In this document: positions 45,600 through 59,335 of the stretch, one piece after another
Layout: each line of letters starts with the position of its first letter
How positions within the stretch are numbered: the first letter of the stretch is position 1
Assembly (NCBI GenBank): GCA_963920705.1
Contig: OY987225.1
Coordinates: 1,488,001 to 1,552,000, forward strand
Length of the DNA stretch: 64,000 nt
Source of the DNA: Odiellus spinosus
Taxonomy: Eukaryota; Arthropoda; Arachnida; Opiliones; Phalangiidae
Reading direction: 5' to 3'
Position numbers and translations under genes: made by a program
Notes under the pieces: generated by a model
What the model was told of the DNA's origin: nothing
What the model saw: the letters and a program-made list of their open reading frames with translations, nothing else
Databases searched by the model: none

Positions 45600-47797
45600 C
45601 TTAATACTGGCTTAAAGATGGTGGGCTAATGGGTTTCAGGACATCTGGCCCCGCAAAATGTCCAGCAGCGAATTGGTTGGCTCGTTTCATGTTCGCGTTT
45701 CGTCCAAACGAAGTCAACCAATCGCTGTTGTTTATTTAAAATGTAACATCTAATGATGAAAAACGATCGGTAGAAAAGGTTAGACATGGTCATTTTAATA
45801 CTAAACGCGTCATTATTTTGAAACATTACGAAAATTAGAAAAGAGAAATGGATAGGAAATAACCTCCGCATGCGTGCTAAATTATTTCCAACGCGAAACG
45901 TTTATTATTTGTTGAATTTAACTCTAAACAAAGTTTGCATCGAAGAATATTTCACCAGACACGCGTTCTAACGTCAAACATTTAATTTTTAATGATAATT
46001 ACACGGTGGCTTACGATACTTTAATTAACATTAAATACACGCCATTATGTTTTTAGGCGATTCCAAACATCGATTATGATTTTATTATAACATTAAATTA
46101 AGATGGTTCTAGAGAAGGGATATCATCGAGCTGATTTTAGAAGAGCGTAGGGTGGAAGTAGTTAACCCCCAGGGCACTGTGCTAACCACTAGCGACCCTA
46201 CGCTTACTAAACCCCCTTAACCTCTGGAGTTTTCGCGCAAAGAGGAAACCGAAGGCCTCGGAGAGAAACCCTTTTGAAAACTCAAGGCGGAAGGTTTGCA
46301 ACCCATTTTTTCACCTCGCAATACAAGCTGCAATCGAACAAGAACCCCGTTGTCTAGAACCTACAACAAGAATAGGGATTGTAAACTAAAAGGGGACGCC
46401 ACTCTTGAATTTGCAAACACTTGAAACATTTCGCACCCCCGAGTTTTCGAGCGTCTGACCCCTCGCTCTCCACACCGAGATCCCAGTTCGATTGATTACA
46501 ACGTTCATTAATTTAAAAACACGAATTACGTATACATTAAACATTAGATTATATTTTAGCATTTTACTTTAACATTAAGTTCCTTAACATTAATAATAGT
46601 GGGATTGATATTAAATTTAATTTAAAATTTTGAGATGTTCGGTGCAAATATATCAAATAATTATTAATATTAATAATATTAATTTAAGCTGGTTCTAGAG
46701 AAGGGATATCCTCGAACTGAGTTTTAAACAGCGTAGGATAGAATTAGTTAGTCCTGATGCCACTGCTAACCACTACCGACCCAAGCTTAATATTATTCCC
46801 TTAACCTACGTGAGTTTGCGTGGAAAGGGGAAACCGAAGAACTCGGGGGAAAAAACCTTCGCAAACTCATTGCCGTTAGATTGATTACAATTTCATAGAC
46901 AAACAATCATTAATAATGTTATTTAAAAATGACGAATTACGGACATAAGTAATAGATTAAATATTTACTTAAACATATTTGTGGGATGGATATTATATTT
47001 TAATTTTAAATATTGAGGTGATTAATGACGTTTGCGCTATTCAAACACCGATAATTGAATTTGATCCTTTGAGTTTTATTATCTAGATTTTATTTTCTAA
47101 ATCGATGGTGAGGGGTTTAACCAAACCCGTAACTGAGTGCAACTATAGTCACGTGACGATATTTTAAATATTATAAGCGCTTATTAACTGGCGTATGCTT
47201 AAAGCGTCGGCGGAAAAGCCAGGGTTCCGTATAATTGAAGAAAATGTTGAGGAAGCTGAGCCGCTGATTGATACGAAGTGTACTTGCACTCGAAGAAAGT
47301 CTTCCGAGGGAAATACTTCAGCGTAATTCTGAGCGTTCGGACGTGATCTTACGTTAAATACGGTTCCAATTTTGCTTCTATCTTGCTACAAATCTTGTAG
47401 ATAGTCCAAGAGAATCGATCATTGTATATTAATGAAAAGAAGAAATATTTCATTAGAATTAATCCAGGGATACTGAATTGTCGCCCAGCCCAGGGGAAGT
47501 CATGACGCCAAGTTGCGTCTTTTACATCCATATTCCTAAACTCCGTGTTTAGTTGTCTTTTTGCATTCTTCGTTCAAAGGGGAAAATGTAACGTCCCTCT
47601 TTTTCGGGGTTTGCAACCCGCATTTTGAAAATATTAAGCATTTTTGTAGCCAGGGTAATAAGTCCGAGTTAAGTTTAACCTTATGAAAATCATCGGTGAG
47701 TCCAAAGAAAAACGCCATTTAAGTTCTATTTCGTTCAAATAAAGGAATGATAGAAACAACTAGTTTCGCTTTTCCCTTCTTAAAAACTACATTTATT
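45600..47797. other. Spacer between IR genes A and B
   Basis: Contains a second copy of the flanking block (45600-46140) and the start of unit B at 46669. A 60-codon minus-strand frame at 47349-47531 is identical to one at 35441-35623, but C does not preserve it, so it is probably 3'-flanking DNA rather than an exon. Confidence 0.5.
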
Positions 47798-50700
47798 CTA
47801 AATGTGGCGATATGTAGTCGAAATCAATACGGACCTTTCTCGCCAACGTTCAGTCCCGAAATATTCGAAGAAGAAGGCTCCTGTTGCCAAGGATAGCCCG
47901 ATAAACCAAAGACGAAAAACGACAGTCAGATAGGCGATGTTCATTGGCGAGAAAGATATCGAGGTGGCTGAAGCATCCGAATCGAAAACGTTCCCTTGTT
48001 TATAGAACTTTCCTCTTCGAAATTGGGGCTCCAGTTGTCTCGTTTCAGTTATTCTCGTTGCGCTATTAAAAAACTTATTTCTTATTTTCTCTTAAAGTGT
48101 GTTTTCAGATCTCTTTAAAATGTGAACTAGGATACTTAAAGTTTTATATTTTAAACGCGTGTTTTAATTTCGCTACAGTGACTTTTCCTCCAATCAGCGG
48201 TCACGTTCAGAGACATTAATTACATACTTTTTTGTATAATAAATTGTGTTCTGGCGCCCGCTACCGATTTCGCGACTCTTCGCTGCGCTTCTTTTTTTTT
48301 TAATTTCAATTTCTTCAATTTCAAAATTAGACTATGGTCGTTTATTTCTATAATTACGGGTAAATCGCGTTTCAAGTTTACAACAAGGCGTATTATGATT
48401 GGTACGTGGTTCTGAAAGTTTCGTCTTCAGAGCTTTCGCCCGAGGAGAGGGGAAAAACTCCGTTAAAATATAAGCTCAGTGGTAAGACTAAAAACATTTC
48501 AAATATTATTTTATAATTGAAATAATTGTTCCAAAATTGTGAAAAAAAACAAATTGCTGGGTTTATGTTTATAAACCAGTAAAATATATAAACGATAGTA
48601 AAAGAATTAGTTAATAGTCTTCCTTTAAGTGAATTAAAAACTTAGAGACGTAACTCTTATCTGAGGTTTACTTACAGATAGTCGATTCTCTCCTTGATAT
48701 CGCGAGGCAGTCGCTTGTTGAAGAACATGTGCGTGTAGAACTGCTCATATTTGGTTTTTCCCACGTACAGTTTCCTCTTGTTTCGCTTGATCTTCTTGAA
48801 TAGGGCAGGTACCTGAAACGAGGAACCTTCGACGATTACTACAGCTTTCCCGCTAGCAAATTTTTCAGTCACTTCCTCGTCACGATGCCAACTAAAGTCT
48901 AAATTTCTTCGAAGCTGCCCCCTCAACATGGTGTATTTTGAATCTTCGTCCTGCAATAATTATCAGTAATCTATGGAGAGTAACTAGAGAGCGTGATTGT
49001 CTCGGGGCTAAAGACAGAGTGGGTATAGACCAAGTGTAGCGAAAGAGCGCTACAAGTTTTAGTTCTACGGTTTTTACCAAATAGATTGAAACCTTGAACC
49101 ATCTTCCGCCGCTCGTTTAGAACCAGCGTTAATTTGACGCTTTATCTATCGTGATTCGGTCTATAACCTCACTCTGGCTAAAGGTTGAATGGTTCCCGAG
49201 CAAGACGTTACCTCCAACAATTTAATAAACCGTAAAGATGGCGGGAAATAGCAAATAATCTTTGGGTTGGACATCAAATCCTCCAAAGAATCAATGAGTA
49301 AAATGTCATCAGCGAGAAGATTGTTCTTCAAACCAGAACACCAGAATTGAATTAGGATTGTTACTCCCAAGAGCCACCAGGCTCGCGTATATCTCAATGG
49401 TACTGCCACTTTCTTCGCGCACGCCACGGCTGCCAAAAACAATACAAATAATTACTTGGATACGCGATCCAATTACTCATTCATCTAGTTTAAACGTAAG
49501 AGTAACCTAACCATAACTCCTGACATTTGAACAACTTTTTCGCGTATCTTTGGTGTAACTTCGAGACTTTTTCTTGAACTTCACGCGTAGATATTTCTCA
49601 TTCTATAATCAGACCTCTACGTACTTCCACTCTTTTTGGACTTGAGTAATTTGTGGAGGGGGCGTACCATGATCTCGGCACATACCGCCCCCGCCATCCG
49701 CGCGGCTGCATCATGCGTCCGCAAAGTGCCGCTCGCGAAATCACGCCCGGAAAAGGAAACGAAGCGGTAGGAGAGCCAACGCTCCGGAACACACGTGCAG
49801 TGGGACAAAGGCGGCGGAACGCGTAGAGTTGGCTTGGCAGACCAAAACGTTACAGCCCCAGCAATGTAAGCACGGCCCACAACGGGGAAGTCGTACGAAG
49901 CGGGGCGAAGCGGCCGTGTTACACAGTGAAAGAGTCTCTTCTCGGATCCGTCTCCATGACAAAGCTGAAAACACTATCCCAACTCTGCGCTTGACCAGGC
50001 GGGGGGTGACCGGGGACTACAGGGGTCGCGACACTCCCGGGACATTTTATTCGTCGTAATTATTGGCTTTCGAATCAGATACTTACAGTTGTTTAGAATA
50101 TCAGCCGCGTGGATCCAAAGTGACTCGGCGAACGAAGCGAAATGACTTTGACGACGCATTCTCTTTCTATTGGCGATGTAAGAAGAGACGGCGGACACCG
50201 CGAGCAGCGACAGAGCCACCAGAACCCAAACCGAGTCCCCGAGTGCCTGGATCGACAGCACTTCCGTATCACCCCTTTCCTTTTTTACGGACGAAATTAT
50301 TACGTAGGAATCATAGATCAAAGACGGAGATACGTAATAAAGTCTCGGCGACGATTCGTCCAAATAATAAAAATGTACCGTTGCATCGATTATCTGCACG
50401 CGACAAACGACAGTTTACGCGTGAAATCATTAGAATGAGACCTGGAGGTTGGAGAGATTCAGCGACTTTAAAAATAAATTGATATCTCTTCGGAGAGAAT
50501 GGTCAGAAGGCGGAAGTTACGTTATATCCTTGAAAAGGTATACGGGTATTATCCTCTAACACACAAAGCCAAAGTTAAGCGCTTTTTGAGTTTTTCAATA
50601 GTTCTTCTTTTTCCAACGGCGGCAGCAACTACACGCCACCCCAAAGGGGAGGTGTAGCTAAAAATGAAATTTCCCGTGGTCACGATTCTTGGATAGTGGC

Positions 50701-53700
50701 TAGGATTTTAACAAGCAACGTTTCGTTTATAGCGCAAAATTAAGTTTTTTTTGTTCCCAACCATTCACCCGTAATTAGTTTATTGAAATAAACTCAAACT
50801 CAAAGGTCACGCGGTTCTAGTATCCCCATTTAGTACGTGAAGATCATTATCGTTTACTTACGCCATAACGAACACCGTAGGAGTTCTTCGCGTGTTCATC
50901 CCTCCAATTGGTGACTTTCGTACTCAGGAGGCGTTTATGCAAATCCTTGTGGTTCATTAAAACGAGATTGACTTTATTTAAAGAATGTATAATGAGCCAA
51001 GGCAACAAAAAATAGCCGTAATCATAAATAAGGTACGGTCCATTTGTGTATTGATCAGCTAAGTTCTCTATTTTCTGAAAATAAAAGTTGCTTCATCGAA
51101 TTGGAAGTACATCTAGCATCCGTACACGTGTCCCATCAAAAGATGCCGATTAGAAGTCTCCCACTGATCAGTCACCTCGCGTATCTCGCCCCCCCCCCGA
51201 GAACCATCTTTTTGGAAATAGAATCGATAATAAAATGACTTCAATCTCCCTTTATTAAGCGGATTACTCTCGGAATGTTTAAGTAGAATTCGCCCTTGTA
51301 CGATTTTAGCTTTATCGGAGATTCTAATATTATTAGCGGTATTCAATCTCATTATGAAGTCGTAGCTGTAACACGGATTAATTGAGATTGGAAAATTTAT
51401 TCCCCTTTCGTGTTTTGAGCGACTTACCTCTGGAAAGCCGAAAGTGAAATTATAAGGATTTGTCGAAGTAATATTTCCGTTTTCCATCTTGAAGTTGGAT
51501 GATTTCAATGACGCCCTGCCTCGTAACCCATCCGGCCAATTTATAATATATCGATTTATTTCAAACGTCCTGCGCCGATATGTTTGACTCCTTTTATATC
51601 GACCTTTACGGCTTCTAACTTAATCGTAGTGAAACTTGCGAAGTAAAGCAAAGCGTTTTCGATAATGACCAAACGCAATCGCCATAAAAGGACGTTTTAA
51701 TATTAGTAGTACATTTTAAAACATTTTCAGCGCTCTCGAAATCGGCACGCAATAAATACGAAAACGAACGAATATATTATTCATATTTGCCCTACAATCT
51801 GACTTTTAAAACGAGTTCTGCAAGAAGGCATCGATTTAAACTGTCAAAACAGGGTTAACACGAGAGATTATTAGACTAATTAGATAAAGTTATATTTGGT
51901 TACTTTACTCGCTCTTAAATATCTTTAGCTTTAACGTCTTTTAACGAAGTTTTCAATGATTAGTTGCATTTCAATCTCGATACGAATGTCGTCTCGGGAA
52001 TTTTTCCGAAGTAAAAATTTCCTCTTGATAAACCCTCGTTACGCGTTCATTCCAACCGTGAAATTTTCAAAATTTTTAAAAATAATTGTTATTGGCGTCA
52101 GACGGTCAGAAGCCGATGAACGAGTCATTTTCATCGGCTTCTGGTCGAGTATAGTTTGGGCCATCTGGTCATTAGAGCCCAGTTACGATTTGATTGGCTC
52201 CTTTCATCTTGGCGTTTTGTCTCAACGAAGTTTACCAATCGATTTCGCGTTTTTTCTAACGTTGAAAAGCAATCAATAGAAATTATTTGAATCTCATCGG
52301 CTTCTAGTGATATAAGAGTGTAGGCCGCATTTTGACGAAACCGGGAGCTCAAGTCCCTCTATTCCAATTTGACTACAACTAGGTTTAAATTTACTGAAAC
52401 TATACTAGTTTTATTCTGAGATATAAATTGCATTTTGCACACTTTCTGATCGATTATTGGAAAAGACTACGAAATTGGGGAATTGGACGAGACATAAACA
52501 TAGTTAGGGAAGAGGGGTATGATACTACTTCTTTTTTCCACGTTTCTCCTAAGCGAGCAATCACGCCTCTAGTCCCCAAACTCCGGACGATATTCTCGGT
52601 TGACCCGTTGACACTGACCCTTCCCCTGATCTTATTCCGCGCCAGAAAAACCTATATAGTTTTTGTACCATCCCCTTTGAGAGAGCGCTATGCCAAAGAA
52701 AACCACATTTTTATTTCCATAAATAAAATCTATACGAGAGAACTACCCGTTTTACGTAAAATGTAGGTTAGTTGGAGCTCGGAATTCGTATGATTTTTAT
52801 TAATTGGATAAAATCAACTAAATTCTGATGTATATTATCAGCTTGATTTAAAACAAACTTTCATTCGAGCGCTCACGAAACTGACACGCGAAAATAAGCT
52901 GAAACAAACTAATGGCAGATATAATATTCACGTTGCCCCTACTGATTACCGTTCAATAATGACTTTACGGAAAAAGATTTGCTTAAAGATGGTGGGCTAA
53001 TGGGTTACAGGACATCTGGCCCCGCAAAATGTCCAGCAGGGAATTGGTTGGCTCGTTTCATGTTCGCGTTTCGTCCAAACGAAGTCAACCAATCGCTGTT
53101 GTTTATTTAAAATGTAACATCTAATGATGAAAAACGATCGGTAGAAAAGGTTAGACATGGTCATTTTAATACTAAACGCGTCATTATTTTGAAACATTAC
53201 GCAAATTAGAAAAGAGAAATGGATAGGAAATAACCTCCGCATGCGTGCTAAATTATTTCCAACGCGAAACGTTTTTTATTTGTTGCATTTAACTCTAAAC
53301 AAAGTTTGCATCGAAGAATATTTCACCAGACACGCGTTCTAACGTCAAACATTTAATTTTTAATGATAATTACACGGTGGCTTACGATACTTAAATTAAC
53401 ATCAATTAACATTAAATACACGCCATTATGTTTTTCGGCGATTCCAAACATCGATTATGATTTTATTATAACATTAAATTAAGCTGGTTCTAGAGAAGGG
53501 ATATCATCGAGTTGAGTTTAGAAGAGCGTAGGGTGGAAGTAGTTGGTTGGGTCGTTTCGTCTACGCGTTTCGTCCAAACGAAGTCAACCAATCGATGTTG
53601 CTAATTTAAACGCGTATATTACTTTTAATGATGAAAAACGATCGGTAGAAAAGGTTAAAAGAATATTAAAAGCGTCATTATTTTGGAACATTACGAAAGT

Positions 53701-54525
53701 TAGAAAAGAGAAATGGATAGAAAATAACCTCCCCATGCGTGCTAAATTATTCCCAACGCGAAACTTTTATTCTTTGTTGAATTTAACTCGAAACAAAGTT
53801 TGGATCGAAGAATATTTCACCAGACACGCGATCTAACGTCAAGCATTTAATTTTTAATGGTAATTAGAAGTGTCAAGTTACACGGTTGCTTACGATACAT
53901 TAATTAAGAACAATTAACATTTAACTTTAAATACACGCCATTAATTATGTTTTCGGCGATTCCAAACATCGATTATGATTTTATTATAACATTAAATTAA
54001 GCTGGTTCTAGAGAAGGGATTTTAGAAGAGCGTAGTTAACCCCCATGGCACTGTGCTAACCACTAGCGACCCTACGCTTACTAAACCCCCTTAACCTCTG
54101 GAGTTTTCGCGCAAAGAGGAAACCGAAGGCCTCGGAGAAAAACCCTTTTGAAAACTCAAGGCGGAAGGTTTGCAACCCATTTTTTCACCTCGCCCTACAA
54201 GCTGCAATCGAACAAGAGCCCCGTTGTCGCGCGGCGAGAGGGCTCACCACCGAGGGGAATGCCACTCTTGAATTTGCAAACACTTGAAACATTTCGCAAA
54301 TTCGCACCCCCGAGTTGTCGAGCGTCTGACCCCTCGCTCTCCACACTGAGATCCCCGTTCGATTGATTACAACATTCATTAATTTAAAAACACGAATTAC
54401 GTATACATTAAACATTAGATTAAATATTAGCATTTTACTTTAACATTAAGTTCCTTACCATTAATAATAGTGGGATTGATTTTAAATTTTATTTAAAATT
54501 TTGAGATGTTCGGTGCAAATATATC
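46669..54525. repeat. Segmental duplication, unit B (with IR gene B)
   Basis: Second copy of 34434-46659, begun by 'tttaagctggttctagagaa' and ended by 'gatgttcggtgcaaatatat'. It lacks the insertions listed for A, so it is close to the ancestral arrangement. Confidence 0.88.
47798..51487 (-). CDS. Ionotropic receptor B, recent twin of A, six exons
   Basis: Exons, 5' to 3': 51487-51428, 51074-50862, 50393-50087, 49429-49212, 48950-48676, 48062-47798; 445 residues; exon lengths identical to A (60, 213, 307, 218, 275, 265). All frames open and all splice sites kept. Differences from A are few and mostly conservative, e.g. FGFPE for FCLPE at the end of exon 1 and DFSWHRDEE for EFSWQRDEK in exon 5. 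Domain order as in A: N-terminal lobe, TM1, pore, TM2/3 region with IDSLEDL, second lobe, last TM. The introns are far shorter (353, 468, 657, 261, 613) because the transposons in A are absent. As in A, an upstream exon cannot be excluded. Confidence 0.86.
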
Positions 54526-55126
54526 AACGGCCTCGATCGATCCTTCGCCAACTCTCAGTTTTTTCAGCCTTTGATTGCGTTATAATCTTTATTTTGTTAA
54601 GCGGGGGTGAGGGGTAAGCCACGATCACGTAACTGACTGCGGACTCAATTACGCAAACACTATAGTGCGGTCAAAGCTACAGGCTTGTTCCGTGATTGTT
54701 AGGCGGATCAGTCAACCCTTCGATCTGCGACATTTTGATCTTCCGATTAGTCACGAGTCGATATTTCGAAATGTTATAAGCGCTTATTAAACTGACGTTA
54801 TCCTCAAAGCGTACGAGAGAAGCCACGATTCCGGGGAATTGGAGAAATTGTGGTCGAAGCCTTTTGGTGGTTCAACAGAATCTATCATTGAATAGAGAAA
54901 TATTTTATTAGAAAAAGAACATCTTAGAGGAATGAGCCCAGGGGTACCGCGAATTTTCGCCCTGGTGCGTTCAAAGAGGATAAACGTTGCTTCGAAGGAA
55001 TATAACCTACCCCCTTTATAAGAATCCACAGCGTCTTGAATATTCTGTAAGCGGGATAATTAGTCCGAGTTAGGCCTATCCTTATTGGGATATTCGCGCG
55101 AAGAAATACTTTCAGGTTATCCTCCT
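51488..55126. other. Spacer between IR genes B and C
   Basis: 51488-51835 is the conserved upstream region of gene B. After it come counterparts of the A spacer, then an extra partial copy of the flanking block at 53540-54180, so the block occurs twice here. Unit B ends near 54525. 54526-55126 is the 3' flank of gene C. I see no further gene. Confidence 0.5.
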
Positions 55127-57641
55127 TTAAAACAAAGGAATGATAGAAAAGTGGATTTGCTTTACGCTTCTTCTAGCTGAAATGAATACGAACCTTTTTC
55201 GGCACCGTGAATCCTCGAAAAATTCGAAACAGAAGGTTACTACGGCCAATGATAGGCCGATAATCCAAAGACGAAAAATGACGGTGAGAGAGGCGACGTT
55301 CATTGGCGTGAAAGACATCGAGGTGGCCGAAAATAGGATTTGTCGCTTTCGAAACGCCTTTTTTCGATAACAGGGTTCCATCTGTCTGGTTTCAGTTGCT
55401 CTCGTTGCGCTAATAAAATATAATTTCATTTTTACTCTTAAACGATACGAACTGTATCCGTTGTTTCTTACACGTAGTCGATTCTCTCCTTGATATGGCG
55501 AGGCAATCGTTTGTTGAAGATCATGTGACTGTAGTGCTGTTCGTATTTCGTCTTTCCCACGTACATTTTCCTCTTGTTTCGCTGGAGTTTCTCGAATGTT
55601 TGATTCGGCGCCATCCAGATAGTTTGTTCGATAATTACAGCTTCCCCGCTAGCAAATTTTTCAATCGCTTCTCCTTTGTACTGCCTAGAACTATTTTGAA
55701 TTATTCTTCGGAGGTGCTGCCTCAAATTGACGTCTTTTGAATATTTGTCCTGCAATATTTAACAGTAAGCGGGGACGGCGTGATTGACTCGTGGCTGAAG
55801 GGATAATGATGATAGACCAAGTTGGGTTTCGGTTCTAATGTTTGGTTTACCATACGCGTTATACCAGCTGGAGCCACCTTTACCAATCTCGATACCCTCG
55901 ACGGACTATTGAACCGAAAAGACCCGGGTCAAATCTGATTAAACCGGCTAATTACGCGGCTCGTCCGAAGAGGGTATCACTCGGCCAATACCTCACTCTA
56001 CCTAAATGTTGAAAGGATCCCGAGCGAGACCTTACCTCGAACATAGTATTTGGCCGGAAATAACAAAACATGTTTGGTTTGGACATCAAATCCTCCAAAG
56101 AATCGATGAATAAAGAGTCATCCACGAGAATGTCGTTCCTCAAACCACCAGACCAAAATTGAATTATGAATACTACTCCCAAGAGCCACCAGGCTCGTAA
56201 TTGCTTCAATGGTGCCGCGACATTCTTCACGCGCGCCACGGCTGCCAATCAAAAATTAAGAAAAATTATTTACACAGATTACGTCTTGATTAACCATACG
56301 CTTAACGGTCGAGTTCTTATGGTATCTTTGAAGTAACTTCGAGACGTATTTCTCGGATAAATTCGAACCGTGTCTCTCGATGAACTCGAAGAAATATCTC
56401 TACGGGAACTATCGGATATCCCTCAACTATCCCTTAATTTCTAATCGAACCTCTACGTTTGGAATAGAATGGTCCCGACACTTCTGGCACGTTTCTTTTC
56501 GTCGTTATTATTGGCTTTCGAATCGCGTACTTACAGTTGTTTAGAATATCAGCCACGTGGATCCAAAGTGATTCGGCGAACGAAGAAAAACGACTTTGAC
56601 GACGTGTTCTCTCGCGGTAGGCGATGGTAGAAGAGACGAATGACACCGCGAGTAACGACAGAGCCACCAGAAGCCAAACCGAGTCCCCGAGTCCCTGGAT
56701 CGACAGCACTTTCGAATCATCCCTCTGATCCATTTTTACCGTCGAAAATATTACGAAGGCAGTTTCGTACAAATACGGAGATACGTGAGTATGAATCGGT
56801 TTCCTTTCGTCCACAGGATAAAAATTTGGCTCTGTATCAAGTATCTGCTCGCGACCAGCGATAGGAAAAATATAAAATCGATTAGAATTGGACGCCAAGG
56901 CTGGAGAAATTCAGCGACATCAAGGATTCATTTGTTTCCTTCTCTTCCGACACTAATGACTAGTTTTAAAGAAAATTAAGACGGGAAGATAATTTCTAGC
57001 CTCAAAAAGGTACGAGTACAATATGCCCTTGAAGCCATAATCCCCCCAGACAATTCCCCCATTTAGAACGCGGTACCTTATCTCCCCAAAGACGCGTAAT
57101 CTCTCCGTGGAACGAGCTATTTGACCTTTCGTTCCAGGCAGTATTGCCGTTTCTCGAATATCACTATCGTTTACTTACGCCAGATCGAAGACAGCGGTAG
57201 TGAAACAATTTCGTATCGTTCCATTTGGTGTCGTTTAAATTCTTGAGGCTTTTCTTCAATTCGTTGTTGCTCGTATAAATCAGATTGACATAATTTAAAG
57301 ATTTTAAAGATTGAAAAATGAGCCAAGGCAACAAAAACAAGGAGTAATCGTAAACACGGTATTTCCCATTGATAAAAATATCAACCAGCTTAACTGGATC
57401 CTGAAAATAAATGTTACGTCATCGTATTGTAAACGAATCTACCGCCCGTACGCGTGTACCATCAAAAGAAGGAGTTTTTAGTATAATTAGCGCTATTTCA
57501 ATCTCAAAACGAATTCATGGCTGTAACGTCTATTAAAGGAAATGGAACGTTTGTGTTTCGTGTTTCGCGCCTCATTCTTACCGTTCGAAAGGCAAAAGTG
57601 AAATTATAAGGATTCGTCGATGTAATATTTCCGTTTTCCAT
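55127..57641 (-). CDS. Ionotropic receptor C, diverged paralogue, six exons
   Basis: Exons, 5' to 3': 57641-57582, 57400-57179, 56844-56535, 56241-56036, 55749-55472, 55409-55127; 452 residues. Exon count and phases match A and B, with small in-frame length changes (exon 2 +9, exon 3 +3, exon 4 -12, exon 5 +3, exon 6 +18). Conserved landmarks: PYNFTF in exon 1, LFLLPWLI in exon 2, DSVWLLVALSLLAVS (TM1), SFAESLWIHVADILNN (pore), RAWWLLGVVFIIQFW, IDSLEDLM, NKRLPRHIKERIDYV, and the last TM FRLWIIGLSLAVVTFCFEFF. In exon 1 the base changes relative to B that I checked before FTF are synonymous in this frame, which supports it. Introns are compact (62-334 bp). Confidence 0.85.
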
Positions 57642-58342
57642 CTTCGGAGTCGGATGATTTCAAAGACGTCTCGTCTCCAAACCCATCTGGCCAATTTAGG
57701 ATATTTTGATTTCTTCAAAACGTCCGGCGTCGATTTGGTTGCCTCTTCTCACATCGGCCTTTACAGCTTCTAACTTAAGCGTATTTAAACGCGCGAAGTA
57801 AAGCGACGCGCTTCGATAATCCCCAAAAGCAATTGGCATAATAGGACGTTTTAATACTAGCGTTTTCATAATTTTCAACGGTCACGAAACCGGCACCCTA
57901 ATGTACGGAAACTAGAGCTACGGTCACACTTGCGTACCCGAATTGATTCAAAACTCTCAAACCAAGTCGCCAGCTCAGTTTTAGTACGAAATGAAATTAT
58001 TTTTTGGCAACGCACCCTTGGCTCTATAGCTTCCCTTAAAATCAATTTTTTTCGCTCGTTTTAATGGTGCTTAGAATTTGCACCACGCTGATTTTGTAGC
58101 TTAGACGGTTCTCTTTAAGAATTTAGCCACGATTCAATCCTAGCCTTTAACGATAAGTCGCCAGCTAAGTTTTAGTTCGAAATGAAGAAAATAATTGTTT
58201 TGGCAAGGCCCACTATAAGGCTCTATGGTCTGCTTTTAAATTTATTTATTTTTTCGCTCTTTTTGATGTGGCTTAGAATTCGTACCACTTTGATTTTGTA
58301 GCTTAGAGTCCTCTTCTCGGAGTGTTTTAGTATTGGTACTAT
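57642..58342. repeat. Upstream of IR C, with a ~190-bp tandem duplication
   Basis: 57642-57900 is the conserved IR upstream region. 57960-58320 holds two diverged copies of a ~190-bp unit ('aagtcgccagctcagtttta', 'gattttgtagcttaga'). No gene. Confidence 0.55.
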
Positions 58343-58678
58343 CAGAAGCCGATGAAACCCTCCTTTGAAGTCTATTACTCCCGGGTCTTGTCTAGCCCTC
58401 TCTGTACGGGTTAGTTTCAAAAAGCGTGATTCGTACGCCTCCTAACGGTAGATATTTTCGGAGCGGGAGTTCGTCGAGCGAATATCTCTAGTAGCCTTGG
58501 AGTTCGTCAAAAAAAGTCGTCGTTTGTGGAGAGAGAGAATGTCCAATTTTCCGTAGACAGGGGGTATGAAGTAGGACCCCTCCGATCTCGTAAAATCGTG
58601 AATTTTACCCATACAGAGAGGCGCGCTATATGGAACATTAGAGTAATAGACTTCAAAGGAGGGTTTCATCGGCTTCTG
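58343..58678. mobile_element. MITE family 2, copy 4
   Basis: 336 bp, ends CAGAAGCCGATG/CATCGGCTTCTG, perfect 7-bp duplication gtactat (58336-58342, 58679-58685). Same orientation as copies 2 and 3. Confidence 0.93.
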
Positions 58679-59335
58679 GTACTATTTTGAAATCCAAGTT
58701 CTTATTTTGTTTGTTGTCCGTAGTGAGGCGTTAGTGGAATTTCTTTTGTTTCGTTTCGTGTCTGCGAATAGTTTCCTCGCGATTAATTTTGTTTAATTAT
58801 TGATGTATTATTTCTTTCGTTAAAAAAACGAACTATTTTGTCCATAAAGATTTCGATACTTAGCCCTAATATTATCTCAAACGTTACTCCAAGTTTGTGC
58901 CTTTAAGAACAATCCCTCCATTGTTTCCAATAATAATTACTATTCGTTATTAGTTTAATTCGTTCTCATTGAATAAACGTTAATAAGCGTGATTTTATTT
59001 CGCGGGGTCATTTCCGCGAAAGTACTTAATCCAGGCCTCGCTCTAAAATAAATGAACTTTTCAAAATTGGTTCGAAGTTTACCTAAAGTTTCTCAGTTTA
59101 CTTCGATTAAGTTTTTGATTTGTAGTCAACAATATTATATTTTCGGCGAATCGTTCGTGACTCGAAAATGAATTTCTTAAAGTTTGCTCAAATATTTATC
59201 AGTTCGGGCTTAAATTCGATTACGTTTTTTCCCAACTTATTAGTTTGGAAAATATATTTTTGAACGGGCGCTCGCTAAGGTCTGACAAATAGGGCCAAAT
59301 TGAAGGGGAATGCCAGCTAAAACGTGGAAGATCTA
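58679..59335. other. Non-coding stretch
   Basis: No gene, repeat or motif recognised. It ends with TA (59334-59335), the target of the next element. Confidence 0.4.

Larger units (their letters stand above)
34434..46659. repeat. Segmental duplication, unit A (with IR gene A)
   Basis: Matches 46669-54525 almost base for base outside insertions. Unit A is 12.2 kb and unit B 7.9 kb. Most of the difference is insertions in A: MITEs at 34714, 35761 and 39435, the DDE_4 element at 41068, the 'cgccc' repeat element at 43591, and about 800 bp near 36815-37640 that B lacks. Confidence 0.88.
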
